Origin: Polaromonas sp. 39-63-25
GTDB lineage: Bacteria; Pseudomonadota; Gammaproteobacteria; Burkholderiales; Burkholderiaceae_C
Assembly: GCF_002278925.1 (NCBI RefSeq)
Contig: NZ_NCJH01000001.1
Location: forward strand, 434,001-498,000
Direction of reading: 5' to 3'
Length of the DNA: 64,000 nucleotides
The notes below the pieces were generated by a model. That model saw only the letters and a program-made list of their open reading frames with translations, did no database searches and had not been told where the DNA came from. Positions within the stretch are counted from its first letter, which is position 1; each line of letters opens with the position of its first letter. The position numbers were made by a program, and so were the translations under genes. Shown here in pieces: positions 25,800-34,950 of this stretch.

Positions 25800-26786
25800 T
25801 TATTTCGCAGCAAGGACCGCAGGATTCAAGGGCGTCAGCGGCCTTTTTTCCTTGAAGAACCCGATCAGGTTGTCAGCCGCCAGCATGGCCATGGCCATGC
25901 GGGTGGGCACCGTGGCACTGGCAATGTGAGGCGTCAGCACGACGTTGGGCACCGTCAACAGGTCGGGATGCACCTGGGGTTCGCCTTCAAACACATCGAG
26001 GCCCGCCGCGGCTATACGCCTGTCGCGCAGCGCCGCAGCCAGCGCGGCATCGTCCACAATGCCGCCGCGCGCTATGTTGACCAGGGTCGCCGTCGGTTTC
26101 ATCAGCGCCAGCTCGGCAGCGCCTATCGTGTGGTGCGAGGCGGGCGAATACGGCAACACCAGCACCACATGGTCGGCGGTCCGGAGCAGTTCTTCCTTGC
26201 TGACGTAACTCGCCTTGCACTCGGCTTCCAGCGCAGCGTCCAGGCGCGAGCGGTTGTGGTAAATCACCTTCATGCCGAAGCCGTGCGCACCGCGCCTGGC
26301 AATGCCCTGCCCGATGCGGCCCATGCCCAGTACGCCCAGGGTGCTGCCGTGGATGTCGGAGCCGGCAAACATGTCGTAGCTCCACTTGCTCCACTTGCCG
26401 GCCCGCAGGTAATGTTCGCTCTCGGTGATGCGTCGGGCCGTGGCCATCAGCAGCGCAAAACCGAAATCGGCGGTGGTTTCGGTCAGCACATCGGGTGCGT
26501 TGGTGGCCAGTACACCGGCCGCCGTCATGGCATCGATGTCGAAGTTGTTGTAACCCACGGCCATGTTGGCGCAGATCTTCAGTGTCGGACAGGCCGCCAA
26601 CACCTCGGCGTCGATGCGATCGCCACCGGTGGTGAAGGCACCATCCATGCCCCGCAGTTTTTCGATCAGCTCGGCTTTGGACCAGGTTTCGTCTGCCTGG
26701 TTGGCATGCACCTCGAAGTGCTGCTGCAGATGCGTGATGACTTCAGGAAAGACGGCGCGGGCGACGAGGATGTTGGGTTTGCTCAT
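25800..26786 (-). CDS. D-2-hydroxyacid dehydrogenase (glyoxylate/gluconate reductase-like, GhrB type)
   Basis: A 328-residue NAD(P)-dependent dehydrogenase. Seen: the Rossmann motif TLGVLGMGRIGQGIARRGAH, catalytic Arg in LVNIARGGIVDDAALAAAL, Glu in GLDVFEGEPQVHPDLL and His in VVLTPHIASATVPTRMAM. The NRSRLDAALEAE region after the first strand suggests NADP preference. Likely reduces glyoxylate, hydroxypyruvate or 2-ketogluconate. It lies between the antiporter gene and rmuC. Confidence 0.86.
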   Translation of the reverse strand: MSKPNILVARAVFPEVITHLQQHFEVHANQADETWSKAELIEKLRGMDGAFTTGGDRIDAEVLAACPTLKICANMAVGYNNFDIDAMTAAGVLATNAPDVLTETTADFGFALLMATARRITESEHYLRAGKWSKWSYDMFAGSDIHGSTLGVLGMGRIGQGIARRGAHGFGMKVIYHNRSRLDAALEAECKASYVSKEELLRTADHVVLVLPYSPASHHTIGAAELALMKPTATLVNIARGGIVDDAALAAALRDRRIAAAGLDVFEGEPQVHPDLLTVPNVVLTPHIASATVPTRMAMAMLAADNLIGFFKEKRPLTPLNPAVLAAK

Positions 26787-26814
26787 GGGACTTCTTCAAT
26801 GCGTTGAAAGGAAT

Positions 26815-28224
26815 TTACCGGAACCAGATGAAGGTCATGACGATGAATAGCGGAATCAGCACCGCGCCCGACCAGGCCATGTAGCCGAAGAAACTCGGCA
26901 TCTTCATGCCACGGTCCTCGGCAATGGCCTTGACCATCAGGTTGGGCGCGTTGCCGATATAGGTGTTGGCGCCCATGAACACCGCGCCGGCCGAGATGGC
27001 GGCCAGCGTCGGCGCCAGCGTGGTCATCAGGGTGGCGGGATCCCCACCGGCCGTGTTGAAAAATACCAGGTAGGTCGGCGCGTTGTCGAGGAAGGAACTC
27101 AGCGCGCCGGTGGCCCAGAAATACATGGCCGGGTCCGGCTGGCCGTCGGGCCGGGTGACAGCCGACACTACCGCGCCAAAGGGTCCGGCGGTCCCGGCCT
27201 TGAGCATCGCAATGACCGGGATGATGGTCAGGAAAATGCCCGCAAACAGCTTGGCAACCTCGGCCATGGGGCCCCAGGAAAACTGGTTGTCCTCGTGCAC
27301 CTTGTCGGCCGTCATCTTCAGCGACAGCAAGGTGATGGCGATCAGGCCGGCGTCACGTACCAGGCCGGGCAGGCCGACCTCGGTGCCGAAAACATCGAAC
27401 ACCACCGACGACTTCCAGAAACCGCTGAGCAGCACCAGGCCGGCGACGCCGGCCAGCAGCGCGAAATTGAAGGCGCCGTCGAAACCCAGGCGGCCGGTAT
27501 CCGGCGTCGGGTCCACCGGCTGCACGCCCTCCCGGCGGTAGTACCAGCTGTCCAGCAGGTAAAAAATCACCAGCAGGCTGCCGATCAGGAACAGGGTCTC
27601 CGGGAAAATGTGCTTGACCGTCCAGAAGAAGTCGACGCCTTTGAGGAAGCCCAGAAACAGCGGCGGATCCCCCAGCGGCGTCAGCGAACCGCCGGCATTG
27701 GAGACGATGAAGATGAAGAACACCACGATGTGGGCGGCGTGTTTGCGGTTGTCATTGGCGCGGATCAGCGGACGGATCATCAGCATGGAGGCGCCGGTGG
27801 TTCCCATGAAGCTCGCCAGCACGGCGCCGATCAGCAGCAGGCCGGCATTGAGCCCGGGGCTGCCATGCAGGTTGCCGCGTATGAAGATGCCGCCGGCCAC
27901 CGTGAACAGCGCCGTCAGCAGGATGATGAAGGGAATGTATTCGGCAACCAGCGCGTGCACGAGGCTGGTGCCCGCCAGTGCCGGGCCGAACAGCACGGCA
28001 AACGGCAGGAAAAACGCCAGGGTCCAGGCCGCTGACACCTTGCCGAAATGGTGGTGCCAGAACGAGGGAAGCAGCAGCGGCATCAAGGCGATCGACAACA
28101 GCAGCCCCGCAAACGGAATACCCCAGAGCGGCGAGAGCTGGCTGCCATCAAAGCCGGCCGCCGTGGCCCAGCCAGGCAGAAAGGACAACAAGGCCGCGAG
28201 CGTGATCCAGCGAAATTTTTTCAT
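26815..28224 (-). CDS. NhaD-like sodium:proton antiporter (ArsB/NhaD superfamily)
   Basis: A 469-residue membrane protein with a cleavable-looking N-terminus (MKKFRWITLAALLSFLPGWATAA) and about twelve further hydrophobic segments. The motifs NAGGSLTPLGDPPLFLGFLK and SSFLDNAPTYLVFFNTAGG are the conserved half-repeats of the ion transporter superfamily, and GANTYIGNAPNLMVKAIA also fits. The start at 28224 follows AGGAGACC. A longer open frame upstream has no family similarity. Could transport Na+ or an organic anion; Na+/H+ exchange is the best guess. Confidence 0.8.
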   Translation of the reverse strand: MKKFRWITLAALLSFLPGWATAAGFDGSQLSPLWGIPFAGLLLSIALMPLLLPSFWHHHFGKVSAAWTLAFFLPFAVLFGPALAGTSLVHALVAEYIPFIILLTALFTVAGGIFIRGNLHGSPGLNAGLLLIGAVLASFMGTTGASMLMIRPLIRANDNRKHAAHIVVFFIFIVSNAGGSLTPLGDPPLFLGFLKGVDFFWTVKHIFPETLFLIGSLLVIFYLLDSWYYRREGVQPVDPTPDTGRLGFDGAFNFALLAGVAGLVLLSGFWKSSVVFDVFGTEVGLPGLVRDAGLIAITLLSLKMTADKVHEDNQFSWGPMAEVAKLFAGIFLTIIPVIAMLKAGTAGPFGAVVSAVTRPDGQPDPAMYFWATGALSSFLDNAPTYLVFFNTAGGDPATLMTTLAPTLAAISAGAVFMGANTYIGNAPNLMVKAIAEDRGMKMPSFFGYMAWSGAVLIPLFIVMTFIWFR

Positions 28225-28285
28225 GAGGTCTCCTGTCGTTTTTATGTAAGGCAGGGCAGTTGCCTCCTGCCTCTTATTGTCCGTG

Positions 28286-29473
28286 TCATGCAATGTCAAA
28301 AACCTGACGCAGGTAAGCCAGGTATTTCTCGTCATCACACATGTTTTTTGACGGCGTGTCGGACAGCTTGGCCACCGGCTGACCGTTGCAGCGCACCATC
28401 TTGATGACAATTTGCAGCGGTTCGTAGCCGAGGTCATTGGTCAGGTTGGTGCCTATGCCGAAAGCAAGCTGACAGCGGTCCCTGAACTGCTGGTAGAGCT
28501 CAATGGTGCGCGGCACCGTCAGCGCATCGCTGAAAATCAGCGTTTTGGTCCGGGGGTCCACCCGGTTCTTGCGGTAGTGCTCGATCAGGCGCTCGCCCCA
28601 GGCAAACGGGTCGCCGCTGTCGTGACGCGCGCCGTCGAACAGCTTGCAGAAATAGAGGTCGAAGTCGCGCAGGAAGGCGCTCATGCCATACACATCGCTG
28701 AGCGCAATGCCCAGATCGCCGCGGTACTCCTTGGCCCAGGACTCGAAGCCGAACACCTGGCTGTCGCGCAACCGCGGACCCAGGGCCTGGCAGGCCTGCA
28801 GGTACTCGTGCGCCATGGTGCCCAGCGGCGTCAGGCCCAGCTTCATGGCAAACAGCACGTTGCTGGTACCGGCAAACTGGCCGGCACTGCCGGCGCCCAG
28901 GCGTGCAATCAGGGTGCGCAGCACTTCTTCGTGCCAGGCCTGGCCAAAGCGGCGGCGCGTCCCGTAGTCGGCGATCTTCAGGGTGGCCAGGCCTTCGCCC
29001 TTCAGCAGCCCGATCTTGGCGTCGAGCCGTTTGCGCCCTTCCATCACATCGGCGAGCTTTTGCGTGTTGCGGAAATAGACCTCGTTGATGATGGCCAGCA
29101 CCGGGATCTCGAACAGGATGGTGTGCAGCCACGGCCCCTCAATCACGACTTCGATTTCGCCCGAGGGCAAGGCCTTGACGCTGACGTATTTTTCGTTGAG
29201 GTGAAACAGCCCCAGGAAATCGACAAAATCGCTTTTGATGAAACGCATGCCGCGCAGGTAGGCGAGTTCGGCATCCTGGAAATGCAGGCTGCACAGGGCG
29301 CGGATTTCCTCCCGGATTTCACTGACATAGGGCGCGAGATCGCTCACGCCGGTGGCACCGGCGTTGCGGCACTTGAAGCGGTACTCGACCTGCGCACCGG
29401 GAAACTGGTGCAGCACCACCTGCATCATCGTGAACTTGTAGAGATCGGTGTCCAGCAGGCTGGTGATGATCAT
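28286..29473 (-). CDS. pncB: nicotinate phosphoribosyltransferase
   Basis: A 395-residue enzyme of NAD salvage: nicotinate plus PRPP gives nicotinate mononucleotide. [20 protein letters not shown] at the N-terminus, [18 protein letters not shown], and [20 protein letters not shown] followed by HEYLQ, where that His is the residue autophosphorylated in the family. [20 protein letters not shown] is the PRPP-site region. The start at 29473 follows GGAGGTG; upstream codons belong to an intergenic palindrome. Confidence 0.94.
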   Translation of the reverse strand: MIITSLLDTDLYKFTMMQVVLHQFPGAQVEYRFKCRNAGATGVSDLAPYVSEIREEIRALCSLHFQDAELAYLRGMRFIKSDFVDFLGLFHLNEKYVSVKALPSGEIEVVIEGPWLHTILFEIPVLAIINEVYFRNTQKLADVMEGRKRLDAKIGLLKGEGLATLKIADYGTRRRFGQAWHEEVLRTLIARLGAGSAGQFAGTSNVLFAMKLGLTPLGTMAHEYLQACQALGPRLRDSQVFGFESWAKEYRGDLGIALSDVYGMSAFLRDFDLYFCKLFDGARHDSGDPFAWGERLIEHYRKNRVDPRTKTLIFSDALTVPRTIELYQQFRDRCQLAFGIGTNLTNDLGYEPLQIVIKMVRCNGQPVAKLSDTPSKNMCDDEKYLAYLRQVFDIA

Positions 29474-29489
29474 GGTCGGGCACCTCCAT

Positions 29490-29608
29490 AAATCCATTTT
29501 TTGGGCGAATTGCTTCGTTGCGCGGTGCTCGGAATCCTCATGCACCCAAGTGCATTCCGGTATCCTCCGCGCCGCGCGCCTTGCACTTCATCCCAAAAAA
29601 CTGAATTT
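29490..29608. repeat. MITE-like imperfect palindrome, about 119 bp, upstream of pncB
   Basis: The left end AAATCCATTTTTTGGGCGAA (from 29490) pairs with the right end, whose reverse complement is AGAAATTCAGTTTTTTGGGA (to 29610). At the centre is the dyad ATGCAC-CCAA-GTGCAT (29540-29555) inside GGAAT...ATTCC. No coding capacity. It fills most of the gap between pncB and the FKBP gene and overlaps the pncB promoter area. Confidence 0.6.
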
Positions 29609-29644
29609 CTGGAAGTGCCCAGGACGCGAGGAATCACAGAATAC

Positions 29645-29989
29645 TCAGCCCAGAAAATCGACTTCGAACAGCAGCGTGGCGTTCGGTGGGATCACACCAC
29701 CCGCGCCGCGTGCACCGTAGCCGAGGTCGGCCGGAATGACGAGGCGGCGCGTGCCGCCCACCGACATGCCCTGCACGCCTTCATCCCAGCCCTTGATGAC
29801 CTGGCCGGCGCCGAGCGAAAACTCGAAAGGCTGGCCACGGTCCTTGCTGGAGTCGAACTTGGCGCCCTGCACGCCGTCGTTGTAGAGCCAGCCGGTGTAA
29901 TGCACCTTGACGTTCTGGCCGGCCTTGGCGATCGCGCCTGTGCCCAACACGGTGTCTTCATACTGCAGGCCGGAGGGAGTGGTGTTCAT
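29645..29989 (-). CDS. FKBP-type peptidyl-prolyl cis-trans isomerase
   Basis: A 114-residue single-domain FKBP without signal peptide, so probably cytoplasmic. Motifs: [60 protein letters not shown]; the active-site aromatic and Asp residues are kept. The start at 29989 gives the normal short FKBP length. An upstream-open frame runs through non-coding repeat DNA and was rejected. Confidence 0.93.
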   Translation of the reverse strand: MNTTPSGLQYEDTVLGTGAIAKAGQNVKVHYTGWLYNDGVQGAKFDSSKDRGQPFEFSLGAGQVIKGWDEGVQGMSVGGTRRLVIPADLGYGARGAGGVIPPNATLLFEVDFLG

Positions 29990-30110
29990 AGGGCTCTTTC
30001 TGTAAAAAAAATGGAAACTGCGCTGTTTGGCGCCAACCCCTGACTTTACCCGCAAGTAGCAACCCAGAGGCGGGTTAAGGACGCTGGCGTGGAGCCTTCC
30101 CATACAAGCA

Positions 30111-30200
30111 GGGGCCGCGGATCTGGCTCTGCCAGTCCGCAGGCGCAGCGGCCCCCTCGGGGGGCAGGGAGCTACACGCAGTGAGCGACCGTGGGGGCCA
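30111..30200 (-). repeat. repeat B copy 1, just after the nitroreductase gene
   Basis: About 90 bp, oriented with the minus-strand gene. In that sense it reads GCCCCCACGGTCGCTCACTG, GTAGCTCCCTG, the hairpin CCCCCC-GA-GGGGGC, then TGCGCCTGCGGACTGGCAGA and GCCAGATCCGCGGCCCC, which forms a second hairpin. It starts one or two bases after the stop. The rest of the 29990-30201 gap holds an AACCCGC/GCGGGTT dyad and nothing else recognised. Confidence 0.8.
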
Positions 30201-30201
30201 T

Positions 30202-30903
30202 TCAATCCAGCCAGGTCGTGAAGGCCTGCACACCGACGCGCGGCGTGCGGAAGGTGTTGACCAGCGCGGATTCGTCGGCATAACCCAGTGCCATGCCACA
30301 GACCAGCATTTCGTCGCCCCCAGCGCCGATGTGCGGCAGGATGATTTTGGCAAAACCGTTCCAGGCCGCCTGCGGACAGGTGTGCAGGCCGTGGCCGCGC
30401 GCAGCCACCATGATGTTCTGCATGAACATGCCGTAGTCCACCAGGCTGCCGCGGCCCATGACGCGGTCCAGCGTGAACATCAGGCCCACGGGTGCGTCAA
30501 AAAACCGGTAGTTGCGCTGGTGCTGCGCATGCATCTTGTCCTTGTCACCCTTGCCTATGCCCAGCAGGCCGTAAAGGCCCCAGCCGTTTTCGCGGCGCCG
30601 GTCGATGTAGGGCGAAACCCACTTTTCCGGGTAGTAGTCATATTCCTCCTTGTACTGCGCGGCCAGCTCCGGGTTGGCTCGGATCGCGTCGTGCGCGGCG
30701 CAGACCTTGCCGACCAGACTGTCACGGCTGTCGCCCTGCAGCACATACACCTTCCACGGCTGGGTGTTGGTGCCCGAGGGCGCGCGGCTGGCGATCGCCA
30801 GCAGCTGTTCCAGCGTTTCGCGGGGCACGGCTTTAGGCAGGAAGGCGCGCACGGACATGCGACTGTGGATGGCTGCATCCACAGCATTGAGGGGTTCGGT
30901 CAC
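30202..30903 (-). CDS. nitroreductase family protein
   Basis: A 233-residue FMN-dependent oxidoreductase. N-terminal FMN-binding Arg and Ser in [36 protein letters not shown], then [20 protein letters not shown] and [20 protein letters not shown] near the end. Family members reduce nitroaromatics, quinones or flavins using NAD(P)H. The start is a GTG at 30903 overlapping the TGA of the thioesterase gene (GTGA). The 3' end abuts repeat B copy 1. Confidence 0.85.
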   Translation of the reverse strand: MTEPLNAVDAAIHSRMSVRAFLPKAVPRETLEQLLAIASRAPSGTNTQPWKVYVLQGDSRDSLVGKVCAAHDAIRANPELAAQYKEEYDYYPEKWVSPYIDRRRENGWGLYGLLGIGKGDKDKMHAQHQRNYRFFDAPVGLMFTLDRVMGRGSLVDYGMFMQNIMVAARGHGLHTCPQAAWNGFAKIILPHIGAGGDEMLVCGMALGYADESALVNTFRTPRVGVQAFTTWLD

Positions 30904-31346
30904 TTCAGGGTCTCCAGGGTGGTCAGAAGTTGGGGCGGCAAGGGCACGGGCCGGCGGGTGTGACGGTCCACGTACACATGGATGAAATGGCCCCTGGCGG
31001 CGCTCAGGGCAGCGCCATCCTGGCCAGGGAACAGCCCGACCTCGTAGCGCACGCTGGACGAGCCGACATGCGCCACGCGGATGCCGGCGAGCACCGGCTC
31101 GGGAAAGGACAGCGGCGCAAAATAATTGCACTGTGTCTCGATCACCAAACCGATCACGGCGCCGGCGTGGATGTCGATGGCGCCGCGCTCGATCAGGTAG
31201 CCGTTGACCGCGGTGTCGAACCAGCTGTAGTACACGACATTGTTGACATGGCCGTACACATCGTTGTCGGACCAGCGCGTGCCGATCGGACGAAAAACCT
31301 TGTAAGCGCTGCGGGGTTCGGCCTGGGGGCGTGTCGGGGACGTCAT
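30900..31346 (-). CDS. acyl-CoA thioesterase, 4HBT/YbgC-like hotdog fold
   Basis: A 148-residue hotdog protein. The active-site segment is [20 protein letters not shown], with the Asp replaced in position by the D-N-D-x-x-G-H-V-N pattern typical of 4-hydroxybenzoyl-CoA thioesterase relatives. [19 protein letters not shown] and [20 protein letters not shown] complete the fold. It is upstream of, and overlaps by 4 nt, the nitroreductase gene. The thioester substrate is unknown. Confidence 0.85.
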   Translation of the reverse strand: MTSPTRPQAEPRSAYKVFRPIGTRWSDNDVYGHVNNVVYYSWFDTAVNGYLIERGAIDIHAGAVIGLVIETQCNYFAPLSFPEPVLAGIRVAHVGSSSVRYEVGLFPGQDGAALSAARGHFIHVYVDRHTRRPVPLPPQLLTTLETLK

Positions 31347-31392
31347 GGAGAGCTATTTTGCCAGCAGGCCAGCGGCATTCTTCCGTCGAGTC

Positions 31393-31482
31393 GGGGCCGC
31401 GGGTCTGGCTTCGCCAGCCCGCAGGCGCAGCGGCCCCCTTGGGGGGAAGGAAGCTACACGCAGTGAGCGACCGTGGGGGCCA
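31393..31482 (-). repeat. repeat B copy 2, encoding the end of the deacetylase gene
   Basis: Nearly the same sequence and orientation relative to the gene as copy 1. Here the stop codon of the gene (31454-31456) lies inside the repeat. Codons for the last nine residues MAPTVAHCV come from the repeat's GCCCCCACGGTCGCTCACTG segment. Confidence 0.85.
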
Positions 31483-32413
31483 TCTTCCAGCGTTTCCAGT
31501 ACTCGATCGCGACGCTGTAGGTATTCATCTGCACCTGCACCGTCTCGTCGATGTTGATGCCGTAACCGCCGGCCATGGCGAAGGCCAGCGGAATGCGGCG
31601 TTGCCAGGCCCAGTCAAACACGCGTCGGTCCCTGGCCTCCAGGCCGTCATAACTGAGCTTGAGCCGCCCCAGCCGGTCCCCTTCGAACGGGTCGGCGCCA
31701 GCCAGATAGATCACCAGGCCTGGCTCGAAGCGCCGTTCCAGCTCGTCGAGCGCGTGTTCCAGCGCCTGCAGGTAGGGCGCATCGGTGCAGCCGTCCGGCA
31801 GGTCCACGTCGAGGTCGCTCGCCTCCTTGCGAAAGGGGAAATTCTTTTGCCCATGCAGCGACAGCGTAAATACACCCGGATCGCTTCTGAAAATGCTGGC
31901 CGTCCCGTTGCCCTGGTGCACGTCCAGGTCGATGATCACCACCCGCAGCGGCGTGTATTGGCTGCGTGCCCACTCCATCTGCATCTGGCGAGCCGCGACG
32001 GCCGCATCGTTGAACACACAAAAGCCCCCACCCTTGCCTGCAGATGCATGGTGGGTGCCGCCGGCCATGTTGGCGGCCACGCCTTCGGCACGACCCTGCA
32101 GCCCCAGGGCAGCACGTGCCGCCGCCACCGTGGCACCCACCGACCGGCGTGAACGCTCGACCATCTCCGTGCTCCAGGGGAAGCCGATCTCGCGCATGGC
32201 CGCGGCATCCAGCGTGCCGTCGGCCACGGCCTGGATGTAGGCCGGTGCGTGCACCAGCGCCAGCTCGCCGTCGCTGGCCCGCGGTGCCACGCCCATGCGC
32301 ACCTGCGGCAACTCGCCGGCCACGCGATCACGCAGGCGCTGGTATTTGGCCATCGGAAAGCGGTGCCCGGCCGGCAAGGGCAGGACAAAGTGATCAGCAT
32401 AGAAAGCTTGCAT
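31454..32413 (-). CDS. histone deacetylase-like (AcuC/class II) zinc amidohydrolase
   Basis: A 319-residue member of the arginase/deacetylase fold. Catalytic His pair in MAGGTHHASAGKGGGFCVFN, zinc ligands Asp and His in VVIIDLDVHQGNGTASIF and the third Asp in VIYLAGADPFEGDRLGRLKL; the GGYG loop is in AFAMAGGYGIN. It could deacetylate acetyl-lysine, acetyl-CoA synthetase or acylpolyamines; the bacterial substrate is not predictable. The C-terminal nine residues are encoded by repeat B and are unlikely to be part of the fold. Confidence 0.86.
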   Translation of the reverse strand: MQAFYADHFVLPLPAGHRFPMAKYQRLRDRVAGELPQVRMGVAPRASDGELALVHAPAYIQAVADGTLDAAAMREIGFPWSTEMVERSRRSVGATVAAARAALGLQGRAEGVAANMAGGTHHASAGKGGGFCVFNDAAVAARQMQMEWARSQYTPLRVVIIDLDVHQGNGTASIFRSDPGVFTLSLHGQKNFPFRKEASDLDVDLPDGCTDAPYLQALEHALDELERRFEPGLVIYLAGADPFEGDRLGRLKLSYDGLEARDRRVFDWAWQRRIPLAFAMAGGYGINIDETVQVQMNTYSVAIEYWKRWKMAPTVAHCV

Positions 32414-32491
32414 GACAGCCAGAAAACAAAGAGAAGTCCCGGAGCGCCAAGGGTAACTCCTAGGAAAAATGGCGTTCCTGGCACTTGAACT

Positions 32492-32508
32492 AGTTATACA
32501 AAATAACT
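32492..32508. promoter_or_regulatory. AT-rich dyad in the deacetylase / 32597 divergent gap
   Basis: AGTTAT-ACAAA-ATAACT is a perfect 6-bp inverted repeat in a locally AT-rich 70-bp stretch that also holds repeated AACTAC words (AATAACTACAGT, AACAACTACATC). It lies between divergent genes and is a candidate operator or promoter. No protein was assigned. Confidence 0.4.
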
Positions 32509-32596
32509 ACAGTCAATAACCATATTTACACAAAACAACTACATCGGCGGTGCTTTTACGGGAGACCCCCCTCTCAACCACATCGAGGAACGAACA

Positions 32597-32992
32597 ATGT
32601 CCTGGCTCGCATCCAGCCTGGCGGTCCGCCTGGAAGGCCTTCGGGCTCGCCGGCTACCAAACCCTGCCCGAGAGGCCAGGATGGAGCAGGTGCGCGAAGC
32701 CATGCTCGCGGCTCTGGATGAAAGCGGTGACGACAGATTCCTGGGGCTGAAAACCCGGATCCGGTTCGCAGGTGACGCGCAGCGCATGTGGGACCTGCGA
32801 AGCGAACTCATGAAAGCCCTGGGAAGCGCCCAGGGGGAGGCCCGCGCGGGCGAGACGCTGCGGCTGGTCACTGGCATGTTCCGCGACCTGTTGCCCGAGG
32901 GCCTGGCATCAGGTCTGGGCCATCAAGCCGGTTCGGGAACGGGATCCAGGCTGGCAAGGGAGCTTCACGAAGGCTTCAACAACTTCAAATAA
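32597..32992 (+). CDS. hypothetical protein
   Basis: A 131-residue protein I do not recognise. It has no signal peptide or membrane segment, is rich in Ala, Arg, Leu and Gly, and is mostly predicted helical by eye (REARMEQVREAMLAALDESG, then AQRMWDLRSELMKALGSAQG), with a Gly-rich turn (GLGHQAGSGTGSR) before a short last helix. The ATG follows GAGGAAC by 6 nt. It lies 22 bp upstream of the binding-protein gene on the same strand, so the two are probably co-transcribed. Codon usage looks like its neighbours. Confidence 0.6.
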   Translation: MSWLASSLAVRLEGLRARRLPNPAREARMEQVREAMLAALDESGDDRFLGLKTRIRFAGDAQRMWDLRSELMKALGSAQGEARAGETLRLVTGMFRDLLPEGLASGLGHQAGSGTGSRLARELHEGFNNFK

Positions 32993-33014
32993 CAAGTTTT
33001 AAAGGGAGAAACAC

Positions 33015-34145
33015 ATGTTTCGTTCAACACTCATGGCATTGATGGTGTTTGCAGGCGCCCAGGCGATTGCAGGCGACAAGGGCGTGACGCCCACAGAAAT
33101 ACGACTTGGCGCGTCGGCCGTGCTCAGCGGTCCATTGGGGGCCCAGACCAAGGAATACGGCGTGGGTTCGCGCCTGTACTTCGACGCGGTGAATGCGGCC
33201 GGCGGTGTGCACGGACGCAAGATCAGCTACACCACGCTGGATGATGGCTTCGACGTCAAGCGCGCGGTGGACAACACCCGCAAGCTGATCGAGGAAGACG
33301 GCGTGTTCTTGATCTACAACAGCACCGGTACCGCGCAGACGGGCGCGATCCTGCCGCTGCTGCAGGAAACCCGGACCATCGCCTTCGGGCCGGTGACGGG
33401 CGCCTCCGCTTTCAGGGACAAGTTCAACCCCTACCTTTTTCATGTGCGCGCCAGCTACGCCAATGAAGCGCGGCGCATCATTTCCCAATTGAAGCAGATG
33501 GGCATTTCGCGCATTGCGGTGTTCTACCAGGACGACGGCCTCGGCAAAACCCTCCTCGCCGAATTGCGCCAGGCCGCAACCCTCGAAAAAATGAGCTTCG
33601 TCGTCGAAACAAAGATCGATCCAGCCCAACCCGACTTCAAGGCAGCCGCTACCGCCACCGAAAAGGCTCAGCCGCAGGCCGTGATACTGGGCACGGCAGG
33701 GACCACGTTCACAAATTACGTCAAGGCCGTCCTGCAGACTTCCGTCAAGCCGAGCTTCTATGGTTTTTCCGTCGCGAGTGTGGACGTGATCAACCGCGAG
33801 CTGAAGCAGGATGCGCGCGGGATCATCCTGACCCAGATCATGCCGTCGCTGCGCAACACGACCATCCCGGCCGTGGCCGAGTACCTGAAGCTCCTGCGCG
33901 AAAAATCGCCGGACGCGCGCCCTTCGGCCTCGCAGTTCGAGGGGTTTGTCCACGCCAAACTGCTGGTCGAGGGTCTGCGCAGGGCCGGCCGGCCACTGAG
34001 CACGGACTCGTTCATCAAGGCCATGGAGGGGGCCGGCGAAATCAGCTTCGGCCGTTTTGTGGCGAAGTACTCGCCGCAGTCACACAACGGGTCCACCTAT
34101 GTGGAGATGGCCATCATCGACAACGAGGGGCAGCTGCGCTACTGA
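33015..34145 (+). CDS. ABC transporter substrate-binding protein (branched-chain amino acid, LivK type)
   Basis: A 376-residue periplasmic binding protein: signal peptide (MFRSTLMALMVFAGAQAIAG), then TPTEIRLGASAVLSGPLGAQ, YFDAVNAAGGVHGRKISYTT, LIYNSTGTAQTGAILPLL and VFYQDDGLGKTLLAELR as in Peripla_BP_6 proteins. AAATATEKAQPQAVILGTAG is the second-lobe strand. No permease or ATPase gene is near, so it is an orphan receptor; the ligand may be an amino acid or an aromatic acid. The ribosome site is AAAGGGAGAA. Confidence 0.87.
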   Translation: MFRSTLMALMVFAGAQAIAGDKGVTPTEIRLGASAVLSGPLGAQTKEYGVGSRLYFDAVNAAGGVHGRKISYTTLDDGFDVKRAVDNTRKLIEEDGVFLIYNSTGTAQTGAILPLLQETRTIAFGPVTGASAFRDKFNPYLFHVRASYANEARRIISQLKQMGISRIAVFYQDDGLGKTLLAELRQAATLEKMSFVVETKIDPAQPDFKAAATATEKAQPQAVILGTAGTTFTNYVKAVLQTSVKPSFYGFSVASVDVINRELKQDARGIILTQIMPSLRNTTIPAVAEYLKLLREKSPDARPSASQFEGFVHAKLLVEGLRRAGRPLSTDSFIKAMEGAGEISFGRFVAKYSPQSHNGSTYVEMAIIDNEGQLRY

Positions 34146-34254
34146 GTCCGGCGGGGTTCCAGGCCCCTCCCCTTGACAGCGCCTGGCCCTCCGGCAGGCG
34201 CCTCTGCGCCTCCCGCCTCTCAACAGGGCGGGCGCTAGAGCTTGATCTCTAAAA

Positions 34255-34327
34255 TGCTGCACTGCAACAAAAATCGCTTGCAATCGTGCGCCTGATCCCT
34301 ATACTTGAGTTATGTTGCAGTGCAGCA
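34255..34327 (+). promoter_or_regulatory. phasin promoter flanked by paired PhaR-like sites
   Basis: TGCTGCACTGCAAC (34255-34268) is the exact reverse complement of GTTGCAGTGCAGCA (34314-34327). Between them lies a promoter: -35 TTGCAA (34278-34283), 16-bp spacer, -10 TATACT (34300-34305). TGCAGC-rich dyads of this kind are bound by the PHB-responsive repressor PhaR in related bacteria. The rest of the 34146-34407 gap holds no gene. Confidence 0.7.
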
Positions 34328-34407
34328 ATCGACAAGACAAGCCCAACAGCAGATTGTCCGGCAGCGCAACTAATTGAATTCTTAACCCACTTATTGGAGA
34401 TTTAAAT

Positions 34408-34950
34408 ATGTTGACCGCTGAACAAATCATGGCTTCCCACAAAGCAACCGTTGAAACCCTGTTTGGTCTGACCAGCAAGGCTTTCGAAGGCGTCGAGAAA
34501 CTGGTTGAACTCAATGTCCAGGCTTCCAAGGCTGCCCTGGCTGAAACCGCCAACCACACCCAGACCCTGCTCGGCGCCAAAGACGCCCAGGAACTGCTGG
34601 CCCTGCAAGCCAGCCTGATGCAGCCCCTGGCTGAAAAAACCGCTGCTTACAGCCGCCACCTGTACGACATCGCCACCGGCACCGGTGCTGAAGTCGGCAA
34701 GGCCTTCGAAGGCCAGGCTGCCGAAGCCCAGGCTAAATTCATGGGCCTGGTTGACAGCGCCGCCAAAAACGCACCGGCCGGTTCCGAGTCCGCTGTGGCC
34801 GTGATGAAAAGCGCCGTGGCTGCCGCCACCAACGCTTTCGAGTCGGTCCAGAAAGCCGTCAAACAAGCCAGCGACATGGCCGAAGCCAACCTCACCGCGG
34901 TGACCAACACCGCCGTGAACGCCACCAAAACCGCTTCCAAAAAGCGTTGA
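34408..34950 (+). CDS. phaP: phasin family protein (PHA granule-associated)
   Basis: A 180-residue, Ala-rich, all-helical protein: [60 protein letters not shown], and a Lys-rich end TKTASKKR. This is the standard betaproteobacterial phasin_2 layout. Phasins coat polyhydroxyalkanoate granules and set their size. The ribosome site is TTGGAGA. The promoter carries paired PhaR-like sites. An intrinsic terminator lies about 175 bp downstream. Confidence 0.92.
   Translation: MLTAEQIMASHKATVETLFGLTSKAFEGVEKLVELNVQASKAALAETANHTQTLLGAKDAQELLALQASLMQPLAEKTAAYSRHLYDIATGTGAEVGKAFEGQAAEAQAKFMGLVDSAAKNAPAGSESAVAVMKSAVAAATNAFESVQKAVKQASDMAEANLTAVTNTAVNATKTASKKR

Noticed and set aside
23964-26807. A 947-codon plus-strand open frame
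   Set aside because: It lies antisense to the MFS, rmuC and hydroxyacid dehydrogenase genes and its product is Gln/His/Arg-rich without domains.
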